Positions 17,942-28,931 are shown, numbered from the stretch's first letter. The stretch: 63,986 nt of DNA from CAYUVF01 sp964448045 (GCA_964448045.1 CAYUVF010000019.1:1-63986), one strand, 5' to 3'. Notes: generated from the sequence alone by a model not told the origin. Translations and numbers: made by a program.

Positions 17942-19123
17942 TTATGCTTTCATTTTAGCGTGTCGAGGATTTCGAGGCGCCTCCGAGGGATTCAGATGGG
18001 CACCGCGGTCGTTCGACACGGATACGTCTGCCATCGTCAAAACGTCCCGCGCGATGCGCTCAGCCGCGTCGGGCCGGGCCATCTGGCGGGCGGCGTTGGC
18101 CATGCGGCGGCGCTGCTCGGCGTCCTGGAACAGCTCTGCTGTCACGGGCATGAGCCGCTCGGGGAGTTTATCTTCGGGCAGCAGGCGGGCCGCCCCCGCG
18201 TCGGCCATGCTGCGCGCATTCTTGGTCTGGTGATCGGCCGTCACGTTGGGCGAGGGCACCAGCACGGCGGGGGTGCCCGTAACCATTAGCTCGCTGCATG
18301 TGAGGGCTCCCGCGCGGCACAGCGCCAGATCGGCCGCCGCGTAGGCGCAATCCATCCGGTCGATGTATTTCATCAGATGGAGGCGCGGATGCGCCTTGAC
18401 GCGGGCCTGCAGGTCGTCAAAATAACGCGAGCCGGTCTGCCAGATGATGTGCAGCATCGGGTTCTGCGCGAGGCCGTCGTGCACGTGCTGCTCCACCGCC
18501 GCGTTGATCGCCGCGCTGCCGAGCGAGCCGCCGACGATGAGCAGCACCTGCGCCTCTGCCGGCAGGCCAAAATGGGCACGCGCGGCGTCGGGAGAGGCAT
18601 CGGTGAGCGTCTGCCGCACCGGGTTGCCACTGACGACGGCGCGATCGGCCGGGACGTAGTCTTTCGCTTCGGGGAAGGCCAGATGAATGCGCCGCGCCAG
18701 CCGGCTCAGCAGGCGGTTTGTCACGCCCGCGTACGCATTCTGTTCTTGAAGAACGAGCGGACATCCGCGCAGCCACGCGGCCAAGAGCACCGGGCCGGAT
18801 ACGTACCCGCCCGTGCCCACGGCCACATCGGGCCGGAAGGCGCCGATCAGGTTCCAGCTCTGCACGAAGCCTTTCAGCAAATCGATTGGGAACGTCAGAT
18901 TGCGAAGCGAGAGCGAGCGCGGGAAGCCGCTGACAGTGATCGGGTAGAGGGTGTAGCCGGCCTTCGGGACGGCAGTGGCCTCGACGCGGTCGTCGGTGCC
19001 GGCAAACGCGATGGCGGCGTCGGGCGCGAGCGCACGAATCGCATCGGCGATGGCGATCGCCGGATACACGTGGCCGCCGGTGCCGCCGCCGGCCAATAAA
19101 ATGCGAGGTGCGCGTTGTGACAT
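17942..19123 (-). CDS. murG: UDP-GlcNAc lipid I transferase
   Basis: This 393-residue membrane-associated enzyme turns lipid I into lipid II. It begins MSQRAPRILLAGGGTGGHVYPAIA with the glycine-rich G loop, and has QEQNAYAGVTNRLLSR near residue 130 and LIVGGSLGSAAIN near residue 200. The ATG at 19123 matches family N-termini; the open frame continues upstream but overlaps ftsW. The C-terminus carries about 30 extra residues compared with many MurG proteins. Confidence 0.97.
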   Translation of the reverse strand: MSQRAPRILLAGGGTGGHVYPAIAIADAIRALAPDAAIAFAGTDDRVEATAVPKAGYTLYPITVSGFPRSLSLRNLTFPIDLLKGFVQSWNLIGAFRPDVAVGTGGYVSGPVLLAAWLRGCPLVLQEQNAYAGVTNRLLSRLARRIHLAFPEAKDYVPADRAVVSGNPVRQTLTDASPDAARAHFGLPAEAQVLLIVGGSLGSAAINAAVEQHVHDGLAQNPMLHIIWQTGSRYFDDLQARVKAHPRLHLMKYIDRMDCAYAAADLALCRAGALTCSELMVTGTPAVLVPSPNVTADHQTKNARSMADAGAARLLPEDKLPERLMPVTAELFQDAEQRRRMANAARQMARPDAAERIARDVLTMADVSVSNDRGAHLNPSEAPRNPRHAKMKA

Positions 19124-19134
19124 GGATCGTTCGG

Positions 19135-20295
19135 TTACGCGTTGGGGTTGGATTGCCGGGAGATATTGAGCAGGACGCCTACCATGAAGCCGGTGCTGAC
19201 CATCGAGGTGCCGCCGTACGAGACGAGCGGCATGGGCAAGCCGGTGACCGGCAGCAGCCCGCTGGCGACGCCGGCATGAATGAAGCCGTAGAGCACAATC
19301 ATCGTCGTAAAGCCCACGCCGAGGAATAGCCCGAGCGGATCGGGCGCGTGCCGGGCGATCCGCAGGAAGCCGCGGAAGAGCAGCGCGCAAAAGAGGGCCA
19401 GCAGCCCCAGCGCGCCCAGCACGATGCCGTATTCTTCGGCGATGATGGCAAAGATAAAGTCGTTGTACGGTGCCGGAAGGAAATCGCGCTGTACGCTTTT
19501 TCCGGGGCCGACGCCCGTCAGCCCACCCATCGCGATGGCGATCCGCGCCTGGTGCGCCTGGTAGCCCTCGCCCTGGCGGTCGAACACCTGCTCGTCGGTG
19601 TGCTCGAACAGGTCGATACCGAGGTAGGATTCCACGCGGGCAGCCCGATGCGGCGAGTCCATCAACAGCGATCCGCCGAGCACGACACCTACCAGCAAGA
19701 GGCCGATGAGCTGGATGAAGCTGACACGCCCGACGAAGCCCATCACCAGCGCGGCCATCAGCACCACGGCCGCAGTCGAGAGATCGTCGAGGCCGATGAG
19801 GACGACCGTGGCCAAGACCCACAGCATGACCGGGAGGAAGGCGCGGCTGAAGCTCTTGATGTAGCTTTGCTTCTTGGCCAGCAGCACGCCGAGGTACAAC
19901 ATGAGCGCGACCTTGGCGAGATCGGACGGCTGGAACCCAAACGAGCCAATGCGGATCCAGCGCTCGGCCCCGCCCACGGCGACGCCCACCACCTGCACGG
20001 CGAGCAGCAACCCGAGCGCGCCCATCAGGGCCAACTTGCTGTAGCTTGCGAGCGTCCGGTAGTCGATTAGGCTCGCGAGGCCCATCGCACCGAAGGCGAT
20101 CCCGACGCGGATCAGGTGGCGCCAGAGGAAGGCCTCGGGGTGGCCGCCGGCTTTGGTTTCGGCCAGGTACGTGATCGCGCTGTACACGGCCACGATCCCG
20201 ACCGCCGCCAACCCCATGACAATCCACAGGACGTACTTGTCGGCCGGGGCCTGTTCAGCCCATTTTCGCTGTATGGTCGATGCAACGTTGGTCAT
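19135..20295 (-). CDS. ftsW: Lipid II glycosyltransferase FtsW (SEDS family)
   Basis: This 386-residue protein has about ten membrane helices and polymerises glycan strands at the septum. SEDS hallmarks are visible: GGAERWIRIGSFGFQPSDLAK near residue 115 and, near the end, PVTGLPMPLVSYGGTSM. Its place between murD and murG identifies it as FtsW rather than RodA. Another ATG at 20313 would add six residues. Confidence 0.95.
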   Translation of the reverse strand: MTNVASTIQRKWAEQAPADKYVLWIVMGLAAVGIVAVYSAITYLAETKAGGHPEAFLWRHLIRVGIAFGAMGLASLIDYRTLASYSKLALMGALGLLLAVQVVGVAVGGAERWIRIGSFGFQPSDLAKVALMLYLGVLLAKKQSYIKSFSRAFLPVMLWVLATVVLIGLDDLSTAAVVLMAALVMGFVGRVSFIQLIGLLLVGVVLGGSLLMDSPHRAARVESYLGIDLFEHTDEQVFDRQGEGYQAHQARIAIAMGGLTGVGPGKSVQRDFLPAPYNDFIFAIIAEEYGIVLGALGLLALFCALLFRGFLRIARHAPDPLGLFLGVGFTTMIVLYGFIHAGVASGLLPVTGLPMPLVSYGGTSMVSTGFMVGVLLNISRQSNPNA

Positions 20296-20428
20296 GGAAT
20301 GGGATGGAGTCATGTGCGCCTTGCGGCGCGTCAGCGTTGGTCAGTGGCTCATGGCGCTCGTGTCATGGATGGTCATGTACTCGCCTTTCGGCTTGTGTCA
20401 TTGGTCATTGATTCCTCATTCTGACGAC

Positions 20429-20475
20429 GAATGATGTGAGCGGAAGCAAACAAATGACGGCGAGCGCAGCGAGCC
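20429..20475. repeat. Extragenic repeat, gtgagcg-aagc type, copy 1
   Basis: The 47-bp stretch between ftsW and murD contains gtgagcg, caaatgac and gcgagcgcagcgagcc. It closely matches 34969-35014 between two unrelated minus-strand genes, so it is a dispersed repeat. Confidence 0.65.
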
Positions 20476-20478
20476 ATT

Positions 20479-21843
20479 CTACAAACTCATTACCAGCCGG
20501 CGAAAGGTGTCGCCGCGATCTTCGTAGTTTTCGTACATATCGAACGAGGAGCACGCCGGGCTCAGCAGCACCACGTCGCCGTGATGGGCGATGCGCCGCG
20601 CCTGCCGGATAGCATCTTCCATCGTCGTTGCCATCGCCTGCTCGTCGGCCAGCGTGCCGATCTCGGAGAGGACCTTGGCCGCGCTCTCGCCGAGGGCTAC
20701 CACGCCGCGCACCTTCTCGCGCACGAGCGGCTTGAGCGCCGCGTAGTCGTTGCCTTTATCGCGCCCGCCGGCAATCAGCACAATGGGGCGATGGAAGCTC
20801 TCCAACGCATACCAGACCGAATTTACGTTGGTCGCTTTCGAGTCGTTGACGAACTGCACGCCGCCGACCGTCCGCACTTCTTCGAGCCGGTGGGCGACGC
20901 CTTCGAAGGTGGTCAGGCTCTCGCGCACCACGTCGCTGCGTACTTCCATCACGCGTGCGGCCACGGCGGCAGCCAGCGAATTGTACAGGTTGTGACGCCC
21001 ACGAAGGGCTACTTCTTCAGCCTGCATAAGCACCTCCTCTTGATCGTTGATTCGAAGAATAATCGTGTGGTCCCGAAGAAACCCGCCCGCGTCCAGCTCC
21101 TCGTTCTGGCTCACGCCCAGCGTAGTAATGTCCTGCTGATCGGCGTTCCAGGCGACGTACTCCCGGATGAGGTCGTCGTCGTGGTTGTAGATGAGCACGT
21201 CGTCGCCGTGCTGGTTCTCAAAAATGCGAAATTTGGCTTGCGCGTAGCGGTTAAAGTCGTTGTCGTAGCGGTTCAGGTGGTCCGGCGTGATGTTCAGGAT
21301 GACGCTCACGCGGGGGCGGAAGGTGTCGATGTGATCGAGCTGGAAGCTGGAAACTTCCAGGATCACCGTGTCGTCCGGCGTCGTGTCGAGCACGTAGTCC
21401 GAAAACGGAAAGCCGATGTTGCCCGCCACGATGGGCGCGCGCTCGGCCGTCTGGAAAATGTGCCCGGCGAGGCTCGTCGTGGTCGTCTTGCCGTTGGTCC
21501 CGGTAATCGCCACGATAGATGCCTCGCAAAACCAGGACGCCACCTCGATCTCGGAGTAGATTGCGAGCCCGTTACGGCGCGCCTGCTGCAAGAGGTTGAT
21601 GGTGGACGGCACGCCCGGACTGATCGCGACGAAGTCGGCGTTGAGGGCGCGGCGCGTGTGGCCCCCGAACTCGTAGGCGATGCCGTCGGCGTCGAGCGCA
21701 TCCATCAGCCCCTTGGTGGCGTCGTTTTGCTCCGTGAGGAAGACGGTGGCCCCGGCCGTGGCCAACAGCCGCGCCACGGCGAGGCCGCTGCGCGCGCCGC
21801 CTACGACAGTCGCTTTCTTGCCTTGGACATCCGAGGGCGTCAT
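20479..21843 (-). CDS. murD: UDP-MurNAc-L-alanine:D-glutamate ligase
   Basis: This 454-residue cytoplasmic ligase adds D-glutamate to the stem peptide. It has KATVVGGARSGLAVARLL near the N-terminus, the ATP loop AITGTNGKTTTTSLAGH near residue 115, NITPDHLNRY near 188, and NDSKATNVNSVWYAL near 315. ATG at 21843 gives the usual MurD N-terminus; a GTG at 21861 would add six residues. Confidence 0.97.
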   Translation of the reverse strand: MTPSDVQGKKATVVGGARSGLAVARLLATAGATVFLTEQNDATKGLMDALDADGIAYEFGGHTRRALNADFVAISPGVPSTINLLQQARRNGLAIYSEIEVASWFCEASIVAITGTNGKTTTTSLAGHIFQTAERAPIVAGNIGFPFSDYVLDTTPDDTVILEVSSFQLDHIDTFRPRVSVILNITPDHLNRYDNDFNRYAQAKFRIFENQHGDDVLIYNHDDDLIREYVAWNADQQDITTLGVSQNEELDAGGFLRDHTIILRINDQEEVLMQAEEVALRGRHNLYNSLAAAVAARVMEVRSDVVRESLTTFEGVAHRLEEVRTVGGVQFVNDSKATNVNSVWYALESFHRPIVLIAGGRDKGNDYAALKPLVREKVRGVVALGESAAKVLSEIGTLADEQAMATTMEDAIRQARRIAHHGDVVLLSPACSSFDMYENYEDRGDTFRRLVMSL

Positions 21844-21936
21844 GTCTTGGTCGGGTTGCACGTTTCAGGTTGAAATGTTTCAGGGTAGGGCCGTACTGAA
21901 CCCGCAACCTGAGACCTGTCAACTTGCCACGATCAG

Positions 21937-23094
21937 TTATCGAATCCGGAGGGTGAGCAGGGTGGCGATCACGGTGAGCGCCGTCACGATCCAGAACCGC
22001 GTCACGATTTTGGCTTCGTGGGTGCCCTGCGCTTCAAAGTGGTGATGGATTGGCGCCATCCGGAAGAGCCGCTCGCCCGTTCCGCGGGTGCGCTTCGTGT
22101 ACTTGAACCAGCCCACCTGCAGGATCACCGACACGGCCTCGGCAAAGTAGACGAGGCCGAGCAGCGGCAGCAGCAACTCTTTCCGAACCATCAAAGTCAT
22201 GGCGCCGACGGCGGCTCCCAGCGCGAGTGACCCAGTATCACCCATAAAAATGGAGGCGGGGTAGCCGTTGTACCACAAGAATCCAAAGCAGGAAGCCGCC
22301 AGTGCGGCGCCAAAAACGGTGAGTTCGCCGACGCCGGGCAGGTACATCACATCGAGGAACGACGCGAGGTTGGTGTTGCCCGAGATGTAGGCGAGTACAA
22401 TGAGTCCGAGCGAAACGAACGCCGTCACCCCGGTCGTGAGGCCGTCGAGTCCGTCGGTGAGGTTCACCGCGTTGGAGACAGCCGTCATGATGAATACGGT
22501 CACGGGAAGGTAGACGAGCCAGCCGAGGTCGAGCCCCGTCACCCAGTCGCGGAAGAAGTAGTAATCCACGACCCGGTTTTTCAGGAAGGGGACGTAGGTG
22601 AGCGAATTGAACTCGGAAAAGGCGGGCGTGAAGTAGAGCACGCCGCCCACGATGAGCCCGATGCCCACCTGGCTCGCCACCTTGATCCATGGCGAAAGCC
22701 CTTCTTTGCGTTTCTGGACGGTCTTGATGTAATCATCTGCGAAGCCGACGGCGCCCATCCAGGCCGTCGCCAGCATCGCGAGCCACACGTAGGTGCGCAC
22801 GATGTCGCCCCAGAGCAGCGTCCCGCCGAGAATGGACAGCAAAATGATGACGCCGCCCATCGTGGGCGTGCCTGCTTTGTGGGCGTGGCTCACGGCGCCG
22901 GCCTGCGGGCCCTTGCGGATCTGCTCGCCGATCTGCTGGCGCGCCAGCCACCGGATGATGCCCCGGCCCGCAAACAGCGCGATGACGAGTGACGTCGCCG
23001 CCGCCAGCCCGGCCCGCACGGTGATAAACTGAATCACCTGGAAGCCGGGCGGCTCGTAGGCCTGCTCCAAATATCGGATGAGATAATACAGCAT
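21937..23094 (-). CDS. mraY: Phospho-MurNAc-pentapeptide transferase
   Basis: This 385-residue protein with about ten membrane helices makes lipid I. It has KAGTPTMGG near residue 75, the catalytic aspartate pair in GFADDYIK near 115, NLTDGLDGLTTG near 190, and the C-terminal PIHHHFEAQG. ATG at 23094 (MLYYLIRYLEQAY) is the family-like start. It follows murE directly; murF, often between them, is absent here. Confidence 0.97.
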   Translation of the reverse strand: MLYYLIRYLEQAYEPPGFQVIQFITVRAGLAAATSLVIALFAGRGIIRWLARQQIGEQIRKGPQAGAVSHAHKAGTPTMGGVIILLSILGGTLLWGDIVRTYVWLAMLATAWMGAVGFADDYIKTVQKRKEGLSPWIKVASQVGIGLIVGGVLYFTPAFSEFNSLTYVPFLKNRVVDYYFFRDWVTGLDLGWLVYLPVTVFIMTAVSNAVNLTDGLDGLTTGVTAFVSLGLIVLAYISGNTNLASFLDVMYLPGVGELTVFGAALAASCFGFLWYNGYPASIFMGDTGSLALGAAVGAMTLMVRKELLLPLLGLVYFAEAVSVILQVGWFKYTKRTRGTGERLFRMAPIHHHFEAQGTHEAKIVTRFWIVTALTVIATLLTLRIR

Positions 23095-23165
23095 AGCGTG
23101 TGAGCGCGGGGCGTGTGGGGGTTGGACGTGCGCTTCTGCCCAACGGCCCACTCACCCGAACGCCG

Positions 23166-24653
<1,488 letters not shown>

Positions 24654-24719
24654 ATCGTCGCGGGTGCACTCGGTGGTCGGGATCGTGTTAATGATTCAGG
24701 GCATGGTTGGGATGGATAA

Positions 24720-26669
24720 TTACTGGCAGCGCAGGGTAGCGCGCTGGGGCAACGGCTGGCCGGAGCGCGGCCACTGATCCACGACGGCGCCCTGGCCGCG
24801 AACGCGCACATCGACGCCGTGATCGCTTAACCAGTGGACGGCTGTGCGAGCGCTGAGGCCTTCGAGATCGGGCATCGTCCCCTCATCCGTTGGGGGGGGC
24901 ACCTGCTCGCCATCCTGCCGGAGCGACGCGGGCTGCACGTCGTCGACCGAGTCGGGCGTGCGCGCGGCGACTACGTGCTGCACCACTTCGGGGAAGGTGC
25001 TAACCCAACGGCGGGCGATCTGATGGAACACGGGCGCAGCCACGGCGCCCCCTTCGAGGTCGGATTGCGGCTCATCGAGCACAACGATCATCGCCACGGC
25101 TGGATCGTTCGCCGGGAAGAAGCCAACGAACGAGGCGCGGGTGGTTCCGCGGTCGTAGCTGCCTCCGGTCGTTTTTAATGCCGTGCCGGTCTTTCCGGCG
25201 ATGTCGAGTCCGTCGACGAACGCGGCTTCGGCTGTCCCGCGCCGGACGACTTCCTCGAAGGCTGGGCGCAAGGTGCGCGCCGTGGAGCGCTGAATGGCGC
25301 GGCGGATCGAATCGGGTTCGTGCTGCCACTGCGTCGCGCCGGTCATGCTCTGCCGCTCGGCCACAATGTGGGGCTGGACGAGCAGGCCACCGTTGGCGAG
25401 GGCCGCGTAGGCGGTCAGCACCTGCAGCGGCGTGACCGCGACTTCGTAGCCGATAGCCATCGAGGTGCGCGTCGTGCCACTCCACTCATCCGGCTTCTTC
25501 AGCACGCCGCCCACCTCGCCGGGCAGATCAATCCACGTCGGCTGCCCAAAGCCGAGGTTACGCGCGTACTGATAGAAGATGCCGGGCTCAATCTGGCGCA
25601 CCGTCTTTGCCATGCCGACGTTGCTCGACTTGACGATCACATCGGAAAACGGGATGGTGCCGTGCGCGTGCGTGTCCTTCATCGTGCGCCCGTGGAAGAC
25701 GGCCCAGCCGTCGCCCGTTTCGACCGAATCGGTCATATCGATGATGTCCTGCTCGATCGCAGCCGCCGCGCCGACGAGCTTGAACGTCGAGCCCGGCTCG
25801 ATGCGGTCGGTGATAGCGCGGTTGCGACGAGCGGCATCGGAGTAGCGCGCGGGCCGGTTCGGGTTGTACGTGGGCGCGTTGGCCATCGCCAGGATGGCGC
25901 CCGTGTGCGGGTCCATCGCGATGGCGGTACCCCAGCGCGCCCCGCTCTGCTCCACGCCGCGCTGCAGTTCCTCTTCGAGGATGGACTGCCGGACGAGATC
26001 GATTGTCAACTTGAGGTTCTGCCCGTGCTTCGGCTCGACGACGCGACCACCGACGAAGGCTTTGATCTGCCCGCGCCGGTTGCGCTTCACCGCGCGCCAG
26101 CCGGGCGTGCCCGTCAGGTACTCATCGTACTCCATCTCCAGTCCGGCGAGGCCCTGCCCCTCGGCATTTACGTGGCCGAGGATGTGCGCCGCCGTCGTGC
26201 CGTAGTTGTAGCGGCGGGCAAATTTGGGCGTAAGGATAAGCCCAGGGATGTCCCACGACTCGATCGTCTCGGCCCGCTCCTCCGTCAGATCCCGCTGCAG
26301 CAGGACGTACTGCGGGCTGCTGCGCGTGTCGACGCGCCGCCGCAGGGTTGCCTCCGGCGTGCCTATCAGTGCCGACAATTTGTCAAAGAACGTCTCTCGC
26401 TTTGCCTCGAAGCCCTCGACCGTCGGGTCAAGCGCCAGATCGTAGCGCGCCGTGTTGATGGCCAGCGCCCGCCCGGATCGGTCCAGGATGGCGCCGCGCA
26501 TGGCGGGCACCTCAACCCGCGTGCGGGCCTGGCTCTCGCCCTGTTGCTGCAGCGCGTCACCGTCGGTAAAGACGATCCACACCACCTGCCCGGCCACCAA
26601 CAGCGGAAGGATGCTGAGCAGCGTCAGCACCACGTACATCCGGGCCAGTATTTGATCTTTCGGTTTCAC
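24720..26669 (-). CDS. ftsI: Septal transpeptidase FtsI/PBP3 with C-terminal PASTA domain
   Basis: This 649-residue class B penicillin-binding protein has one N-terminal membrane helix (residues about 12-34), the dimerisation domain with RGAILDRSGRALAIN, and the transpeptidase domain with STFK (PGSTFKLVGA near residue 298), SSN (near 355) and KTG (DIAGKTGTALKT near 497). A single PASTA domain (MPDLEGLSARTAVHWL onward) ends the protein, as in SpoVD-like and Bacteroidota enzymes. The start is a GTG at 26669; an ATG eleven codons in is an alternative. It partners FtsW. Confidence 0.96.
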   Translation of the reverse strand: MKPKDQILARMYVVLTLLSILPLLVAGQVVWIVFTDGDALQQQGESQARTRVEVPAMRGAILDRSGRALAINTARYDLALDPTVEGFEAKRETFFDKLSALIGTPEATLRRRVDTRSSPQYVLLQRDLTEERAETIESWDIPGLILTPKFARRYNYGTTAAHILGHVNAEGQGLAGLEMEYDEYLTGTPGWRAVKRNRRGQIKAFVGGRVVEPKHGQNLKLTIDLVRQSILEEELQRGVEQSGARWGTAIAMDPHTGAILAMANAPTYNPNRPARYSDAARRNRAITDRIEPGSTFKLVGAAAAIEQDIIDMTDSVETGDGWAVFHGRTMKDTHAHGTIPFSDVIVKSSNVGMAKTVRQIEPGIFYQYARNLGFGQPTWIDLPGEVGGVLKKPDEWSGTTRTSMAIGYEVAVTPLQVLTAYAALANGGLLVQPHIVAERQSMTGATQWQHEPDSIRRAIQRSTARTLRPAFEEVVRRGTAEAAFVDGLDIAGKTGTALKTTGGSYDRGTTRASFVGFFPANDPAVAMIVVLDEPQSDLEGGAVAAPVFHQIARRWVSTFPEVVQHVVAARTPDSVDDVQPASLRQDGEQVPPPTDEGTMPDLEGLSARTAVHWLSDHGVDVRVRGQGAVVDQWPRSGQPLPQRATLRCQ

Positions 26670-26696
26670 GTATGTCGGATAGTGTCTCGCGTGGCA

Positions 26697-27155
26697 TTAT
26701 TCGTCGACCGTGATGGCCGATCCGTAGGTGAGGCTCTCGCGCAGGCCCATCTCGCGGGCGCGCCGATGAATGACGCCGGGCCCCGTGGCGCGGTCGTAGG
26801 CGCCCTTCAAGCGGTTGTGCTTCAGGTGCAGTTGCTGATTGGTGCGCCGCGCCTCCTGCAGTTGAGCCAGCACCTCTTGCGTCGCGTGCACGTGCCCCAC
26901 GTACAGCGTGAACGCCCCGGCCAGCACAAGCAGTATCAGCGCAAACCGCACGGTGGAAACGCGCTCGGAAAAGCCGTCGCCCCGGTTAGGCTTGCGGCTG
27001 TTGGGCGTCGAAAGATCGTTCCAGCCCGGCAGCGCCGTCCCGTGGCGCGCCCAACCCGTCGAGGACGAGCCGGCAGATCGGCGCGCAGTGCGCGATGCGG
27101 TCCGTCGCCGGGAGCGCCGGCGATTTTTCAATGTCGTTTGGCGAGCGCGTGCCAT
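26697..27155 (-). CDS. ftsL: FtsL-like division protein
   Basis: This 152-residue protein has a very basic cytoplasmic tail of about 65 residues rich in Arg, one membrane helix (RFALILLVLAGAFTLYVGHV) and a short predicted coiled coil with QLQEARRTNQQLHLKHNRLK. Sequence identity of FtsL is always weak; topology and position just upstream of ftsI make the call. The long basic tail is longer than in most FtsL proteins. Confidence 0.82.
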   Translation of the reverse strand: MARARQTTLKNRRRSRRRTASRTARRSAGSSSTGWARHGTALPGWNDLSTPNSRKPNRGDGFSERVSTVRFALILLVLAGAFTLYVGHVHATQEVLAQLQEARRTNQQLHLKHNRLKGAYDRATGPGVIHRRAREMGLRESLTYGSAITVDE

Positions 27156-27174
27156 GCGTCTATAACGTGCTGAT

Positions 27175-27624
27175 TTATCCCAGGGCCGGGGCAGAGGTCG
27201 TGGGCGTGGCCACGAGGCGCTTCACCTGCTGGCGCAACGCGGCGGGGGCAAAGGGCTTGGGCACATAGGCGTCGAAACCCAGATCGAGAAAGCGCTGCCG
27301 GTCGCCCGGAAGCGCATGCGCCGTCACGGCCATCATCGGTGTGTGAGCGTATCGGTCCATTGCTTGGAGGGCCTCCATCAGGGCGATGCCGCTCTCACCG
27401 GCGCCGAGCGTAATGTCGATCAGGAAGGCGTCGTAGGATGCGGTCTGGGCGCAGCGTTGCGCATCGGCCACGCCCGCGACGGCATCGGTGCGAAACGCGG
27501 TCCGCAGCGCATAGCGCATCAGCAGCCGGGCCTCCTGCTGATCCTCCACGATCAGGATAGACCGCCGGCTCGGGGGCCCGCCCTGGCGGGCGGCTTCTTC
27601 AATACGTCGTCGAATCGATTCCAT
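27175..27624 (-). CDS. Receiver-only response regulator in the dcw cluster
   Basis: This 149-residue protein is a single CheY-like receiver domain with a short charged N-terminal extension. The acidic pair is in ILIVEDQQEA (residues 27-28), the phosphoacceptor aspartate in FLIDITLG (residue 69), the switch Thr in MAVTAHALPGD and the lysine in YVPKPFAP. All functional positions are present, so it should be phosphorylatable. There is no output domain. It lies between a small unknown gene and ftsL, all on the same strand, which is not a usual dcw member. No histidine kinase is in the window. The ATG at 27624 is chosen; the frame is open further upstream but overlaps the neighbours. Confidence 0.9.
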   Translation of the reverse strand: MESIRRRIEEAARQGGPPSRRSILIVEDQQEARLLMRYALRTAFRTDAVAGVADAQRCAQTASYDAFLIDITLGAGESGIALMEALQAMDRYAHTPMMAVTAHALPGDRQRFLDLGFDAYVPKPFAPAALRQQVKRLVATPTTSAPALG

Positions 27625-27643
27625 CGGATGCGGCGTGATGCGA

Positions 27644-27874
27644 TTAAAACGTCGGGGCCTGCTCGACTTCGACCATGGATGCGCGCACCGCCGGAGACGC
27701 CTCCAGGCGATGGCGCCGGGCCTCTTCCAAGCGCACGACGAGGTCCTCCACGCGATCGAGCAGCGCCTGCCGCGTGTGCGGGAACGTCCGCCCCTCCTCC
27801 ATGCAGCGGATAAAGTCGCTGCGGAGCAGGTCGCGCAGTTCGTACCACCAAACCGGCTCGTCAGCGTGAACCAT
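27644..27874 (-). CDS. Small protein of unknown function between rsmH and the response regulator
   Basis: The 76-residue frame starts 25 bp after the rsmH stop and ends 19 bp before the response regulator start, as expected for an operon gene. It reads WWYELRDLLRSDFIRCMEEGRTF then HTRQALLDRVEDLVVRLEEARRHRLE, predicting two or three helices with a coiled-coil-like part. I do not recognise the family. It may act with the response regulator, which is inferred from adjacency only. Confidence 0.6.
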   Translation of the reverse strand: MVHADEPVWWYELRDLLRSDFIRCMEEGRTFPHTRQALLDRVEDLVVRLEEARRHRLEASPAVRASMVEVEQAPTF

Positions 27875-27898
27875 GATGTCGATGATGTCGAGGTGCGT

Positions 27899-28912
27899 CT
27901 AATGAATGTTGGGGTGGGGCGGACCGGCGTCGGGCTCCTGCCGTTCGGCCACGCGGAGCCGGGCGCTGCGTGCCCGTGGATTGGCTTCGATCTCGCCGTC
28001 AGTCGCCCGGATGGGAGAGCGGTTGATCTCGCTCCACGGCGCAATCAGGGTGCCGTAGAGATCGCGCACCGGCTCCCCCTCGAAGTTGCCATAGCGGAAG
28101 TAGCGCTTCACCCGGCGGTCCTCCAGAGAGTGGTAACTGATCACGGCCATGCGCCCGCCAGTGCGGACAACCTCGGTGGCCTGCTTGAGCGCGCCTTCGA
28201 GTTCATCCAGCTCGGCATTCACGGCGATGCGAATGGCCTGAAAGATGCGTGCGAGCGTCTTCACTTCGTCCCGCGTCGGGACGACGCGGCGCACGACATC
28301 GGCCAGTTCCTCCGTGGTGTGGAGCGGACGCGCCTCGATAATGGCCCGCGCGATGCGCGACGAGTGGCGCTCCTCTCCGAACTCGAAGAAGATGCGCCGG
28401 AGTTCGCCTTCACGCCAGTCGTTCACGATCTCCGCGGCGGTGAGGCCATGCTCCGGATTCATGCGCATGTCGAGTGGCCCCTCGGCCTGGAAGCTGAACC
28501 CGCGCTCGGCGTCGTCAATCTGATGCGAGGACAGGCCGAGATCCAGCAGCACGCCGTCGACCGGTGCAGCGCCGTCGGATTCCAGGAGCGCCTGCAATTG
28601 ACCGAAGGTGCCCTGCGCCGCCGTAAACCGTCCGGCCTCGCGTGCGTCATGCAGCCGCTCACGCGCTTCCGATAACGCCTCGGGGTCCCGGTCGATACCC
28701 AGCACCCGGCCGCCGGGCGCGAGCGCATCGAGCAGCGCCTGGGCGTGGCCGCCGCCGCCCAGCGTGGCATCGATATAGATGCCCGCGGGATCGGTGACCA
28801 GCATCTCCACTACTTTTTTCCAAAGAACAGGAGCGTGATAGTCCGTCGCGTAGGACATCGGACTCGCGCTCGAATCGGACGGGCGCTCGGGGTTGTCGTC
28901 GTGTGTCGTCAT
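27899..28912 (-). CDS. rsmH: 16S rRNA m4C1402 methyltransferase RsmH
   Basis: This 337-residue SAM-dependent enzyme methylates the ribosomal decoding site and is the classic second dcw gene (formerly mraW). It has YHAPVLWKKVVEML, the SAM loop IDATLGGGGHAQALL near residue 47, DGVLLDLGLSSHQID near 115, and VISYHSLEDRRVKRYFR near 257. Start may instead be the ATG at residue 19 nearer the conserved region. Confidence 0.96.
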   Translation of the reverse strand: MTTHDDNPERPSDSSASPMSYATDYHAPVLWKKVVEMLVTDPAGIYIDATLGGGGHAQALLDALAPGGRVLGIDRDPEALSEARERLHDAREAGRFTAAQGTFGQLQALLESDGAAPVDGVLLDLGLSSHQIDDAERGFSFQAEGPLDMRMNPEHGLTAAEIVNDWREGELRRIFFEFGEERHSSRIARAIIEARPLHTTEELADVVRRVVPTRDEVKTLARIFQAIRIAVNAELDELEGALKQATEVVRTGGRMAVISYHSLEDRRVKRYFRYGNFEGEPVRDLYGTLIAPWSEINRSPIRATDGEIEANPRARSARLRVAERQEPDAGPPHPNIH

Positions 28913-28931
28913 AGTCAGCGCGCCTATCTAC

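Noticed and set aside
17942..20227. A single 761-residue minus-strand frame covering murG and part of ftsW
   Set aside because: Only the part from 19123 onward shows MurG sequence; the rest is an out-of-frame shadow of ftsW.
27175..28044. Longer start for the response regulator
   Set aside because: It would overlap the small gene and the rsmH end, and the added sequence is Arg/Thr/Ser-rich shadow without receiver features.
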